From contig CM043875.1 of the NCBI GenBank assembly GCA_023846275.1, positions 26,421,470-26,485,469 of the forward strand: a stretch of DNA of 64,000 nucleotides. The letters run 5' to 3'. The notes under the pieces were generated by a model. That model was not told where the DNA came from. It ran no database searches and saw only the letters and a list, made by a program, of their open reading frames with translations. Source of the DNA: Vanilla planifolia (taxonomy: Eukaryota; Streptophyta; Magnoliopsida; Asparagales; Orchidaceae). Positions within the stretch are counted from its first letter, which is position 1. Each line of letters opens with the position of its first letter. This document shows positions 62,224-64,000 of the stretch, in pieces. The translations under genes and the position numbers were made by a program.

Positions 62224-63950
62224 CATATTCATTATTTAAATCTTTCTTTCCCTTAATACTATTGTCAATATTCTATGGGATCCCATTTCATATCATTCTC
62301 ATTTTTCATTTGATATTATATTATTATATCAATATTTTTGTTGATAGATATATCATAATTGATAATAATCATACTATATTATATCATAACAGCATGTTAA
62401 GGTCATAAAAAATATATTACTAATGCTAAGACTTGATACAATTAGATCTAACATAAAGTAAGGGTGGTTCTTAAGTATCATAATCTTATCGTTTCTATAC
62501 ATTAAAAAAATGCATATTATGTAAGCAATATAAGAGGTCACTAATACCAACTTAGGACCTGATATATAACTAGTGTCACAACATGCTCTACATTTTATGT
62601 TAGGATTCTATTACTTTCATATGATCAACTATAGGATAGTGTAATAGGAAATACCATACTTCATTTTTTATTTATTTATACCTTAACTTATACATCTAAA
62701 ATAATGAGGTATAATGTTTACCCAATTATTTCATCATTTGTTATTATTCTAAATTTTTTCCCCTTTTCATATCTCATTTTCTAAGAAATCTATATAAACA
62801 AATAAATTTATGTATGTATGTATGTATATATATACAACTAATAACAAATTTATATATCTTATTATATTCCAAATATTATATTTTATATACATATTTCATC
62901 ACATATTATTAAAGATTTAGATATCTTATCAATGCACACATTTTTCTTCTTTTAGAATATTATCATTAAAATATCACAATAAGTCTCATGACATGTAAAA
63001 TGGATAATTAATGAATCCATTCTTATGCTTACACCTTCATTTAAAATAATCACTTTTTATTACTTACATTACAAATATAAGATTTATCTTTCTTAAATCT
63101 TTGAGATGTATCTCAATTTGTTCTTTGTTTTTCTTTCATTATAAATGGTTTGATCTTTTAAAGAAAAATATTTACTAATGAGGTAGTAATAAAAAAAAAA
63201 TTCTAATTCTATTAGAAGAATATGGTGCAAAATTAATAATAATAACAGAGATGTGAGATCTATCTATATATAATTTCACTCTTTACTTGATTTCTTAACT
63301 ACATATGAATGGAGACAAAAAAGAAACAAAACATATGAGAAGAATTAAAAATTTTCCAAAAGAAAGTTTTAGCTTTGTAAGCTAGCTCTATACTCTATCG
63401 ATGATAAGTCTCCATATTCTCATAGTGAGAAGGAGATAGATCTTGGAAGAGAAATCACAATGATTTTTTAAAAATTCACTACTAATTTTAGAAAAAAGAT
63501 GATACTCATTTATATTTTTAAAGAAAAGATAAGGAGGACATAAATGTTTCAAAAGCAATAAGGTTATTTCAACCTAAATAAATTATCCTATACATAGAAA
63601 AAAGAAATCCAAGAAGAAAAATAATAAAAAGCAAAAGAAGGTGATTGTTATAACTTGAAGTAACTTAAAGTCATCAACCTCAAACAAAGAAGAAGCATCT
63701 AAGATGACCATAATTTCTTTCTTGGCACATGAACAATCTAAGTCATTCAAAGAACAAGAGCTAAGTTTAACCTTTAGTTTTGATGAATGACAAGAAGAAT
63801 TCATTAAGTTAGTTTGGAATAAAAAAATTTAAATAATAAAACCTTAAAGATTAAGAATAAATTTCTTGAATGTAAATGTCTTTGTGGATATGTTAATAAT
63901 TAATTAGCCAGAGGTGAATCGTGTCCTGTCCCGCATCACAAGTTGTCTCA

Positions 63951-64000
63951 GCTATAAATCACACATTTACTCATCATCATTTCAATACTTTGTATTGTGT
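63951..64000 (+). promoter_or_regulatory. Possible promoter at the right edge
   Basis: TATAAATC at 63,951-63,958 lies just after a GC-richer stretch (GTCCTGTCCCGCATCACAAG) and is followed by a CATCATCA-rich leader-like sequence. This is the arrangement of a plant TATA promoter, and a gene or an LTR could start just past the window. No coding sequence is visible to confirm it. Confidence 0.25.

Larger units (their letters stand above)
49031..63950. other. AT-rich intergenic sequence without genes
   Basis: I find no exon, RNA gene or full mobile element in this 15 kb. Fragments with retroelement texture occur at about 49,600-49,900, 52,650-53,000, 54,000-54,650 and 59,100-60,720, but no LTR pair, primer site or pol motif supports an assignment. 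The short ORFs here are AT-biased and lack family motifs. Visible repeats are listed separately. Confidence 0.45.

Overview
This window looks like plant nuclear DNA: AT-rich intergenic sequence, genes split by GT-AG introns, a P2 stalk ribosomal protein, a plant RhoGDI, a prolyl 4-hydroxylase, and several layers of LTR and LINE retrotransposon debris. An angiosperm is the safe reading. The species cannot be named from the sequence alone. I found three protein-coding genes in 64 kb; most of the remainder is decayed repeat.

Layout. (1) 1-8.5 kb, + strand: the six 3' exons (187 residues plus stop) of a prolyl 4-hydroxylase resembling the Arabidopsis P4H1 type. Its N-terminal exons are not visible. 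The last intron uses a GC donor. (2) About 9.7-12.6 kb, + strand: a decayed LINE with endonuclease, linker and reverse transcriptase traces. (3) 13.8-16.5 kb, - strand: a complete 60S acidic ribosomal protein P2 gene (115 aa) with a 5'UTR intron and a promoter carrying TATA, telo-box and site II elements. (4) 16.5-24.9 kb: AT-rich repeat debris with three families of divergent tandem modules. (5) 25.2-28.85 kb, + strand: a complete Rho GDP-dissociation inhibitor (238 aa, five coding exons) whose long second intron holds an antisense LTR remnant. (6) 28.9-49 kb: a retrotransposon cluster. A badly decayed Del/Tekay-like Ty3/gypsy fragment lies at 36.0-38.4 kb. An old chromovirus (about 38.67-49.03 kb) follows. 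A young chromovirus of related type (42,152-47,416) sits inside the old one with a perfect 5-bp target duplication (ACCAC), a tRNA-iMet primer site, a purine tract and nearly identical LTRs. The young copy lacks reverse transcriptase and RNase H. (7) 49-64 kb: AT-rich sequence with no recognisable gene, several microsatellites and several tandem duplications.

The three genes are ordinary housekeeping or signalling genes (collagen-like/extensin proline hydroxylation, ribosomal stalk, ROP GTPase recycling). They do not form an operon or pathway. I found no sign of a novel multi-gene system. The most interesting material is the nested chromovirus pair: a young but RT-less element inserted in an older relative that has lost much the same region, plus the GC-AG intron in the hydroxylase gene.
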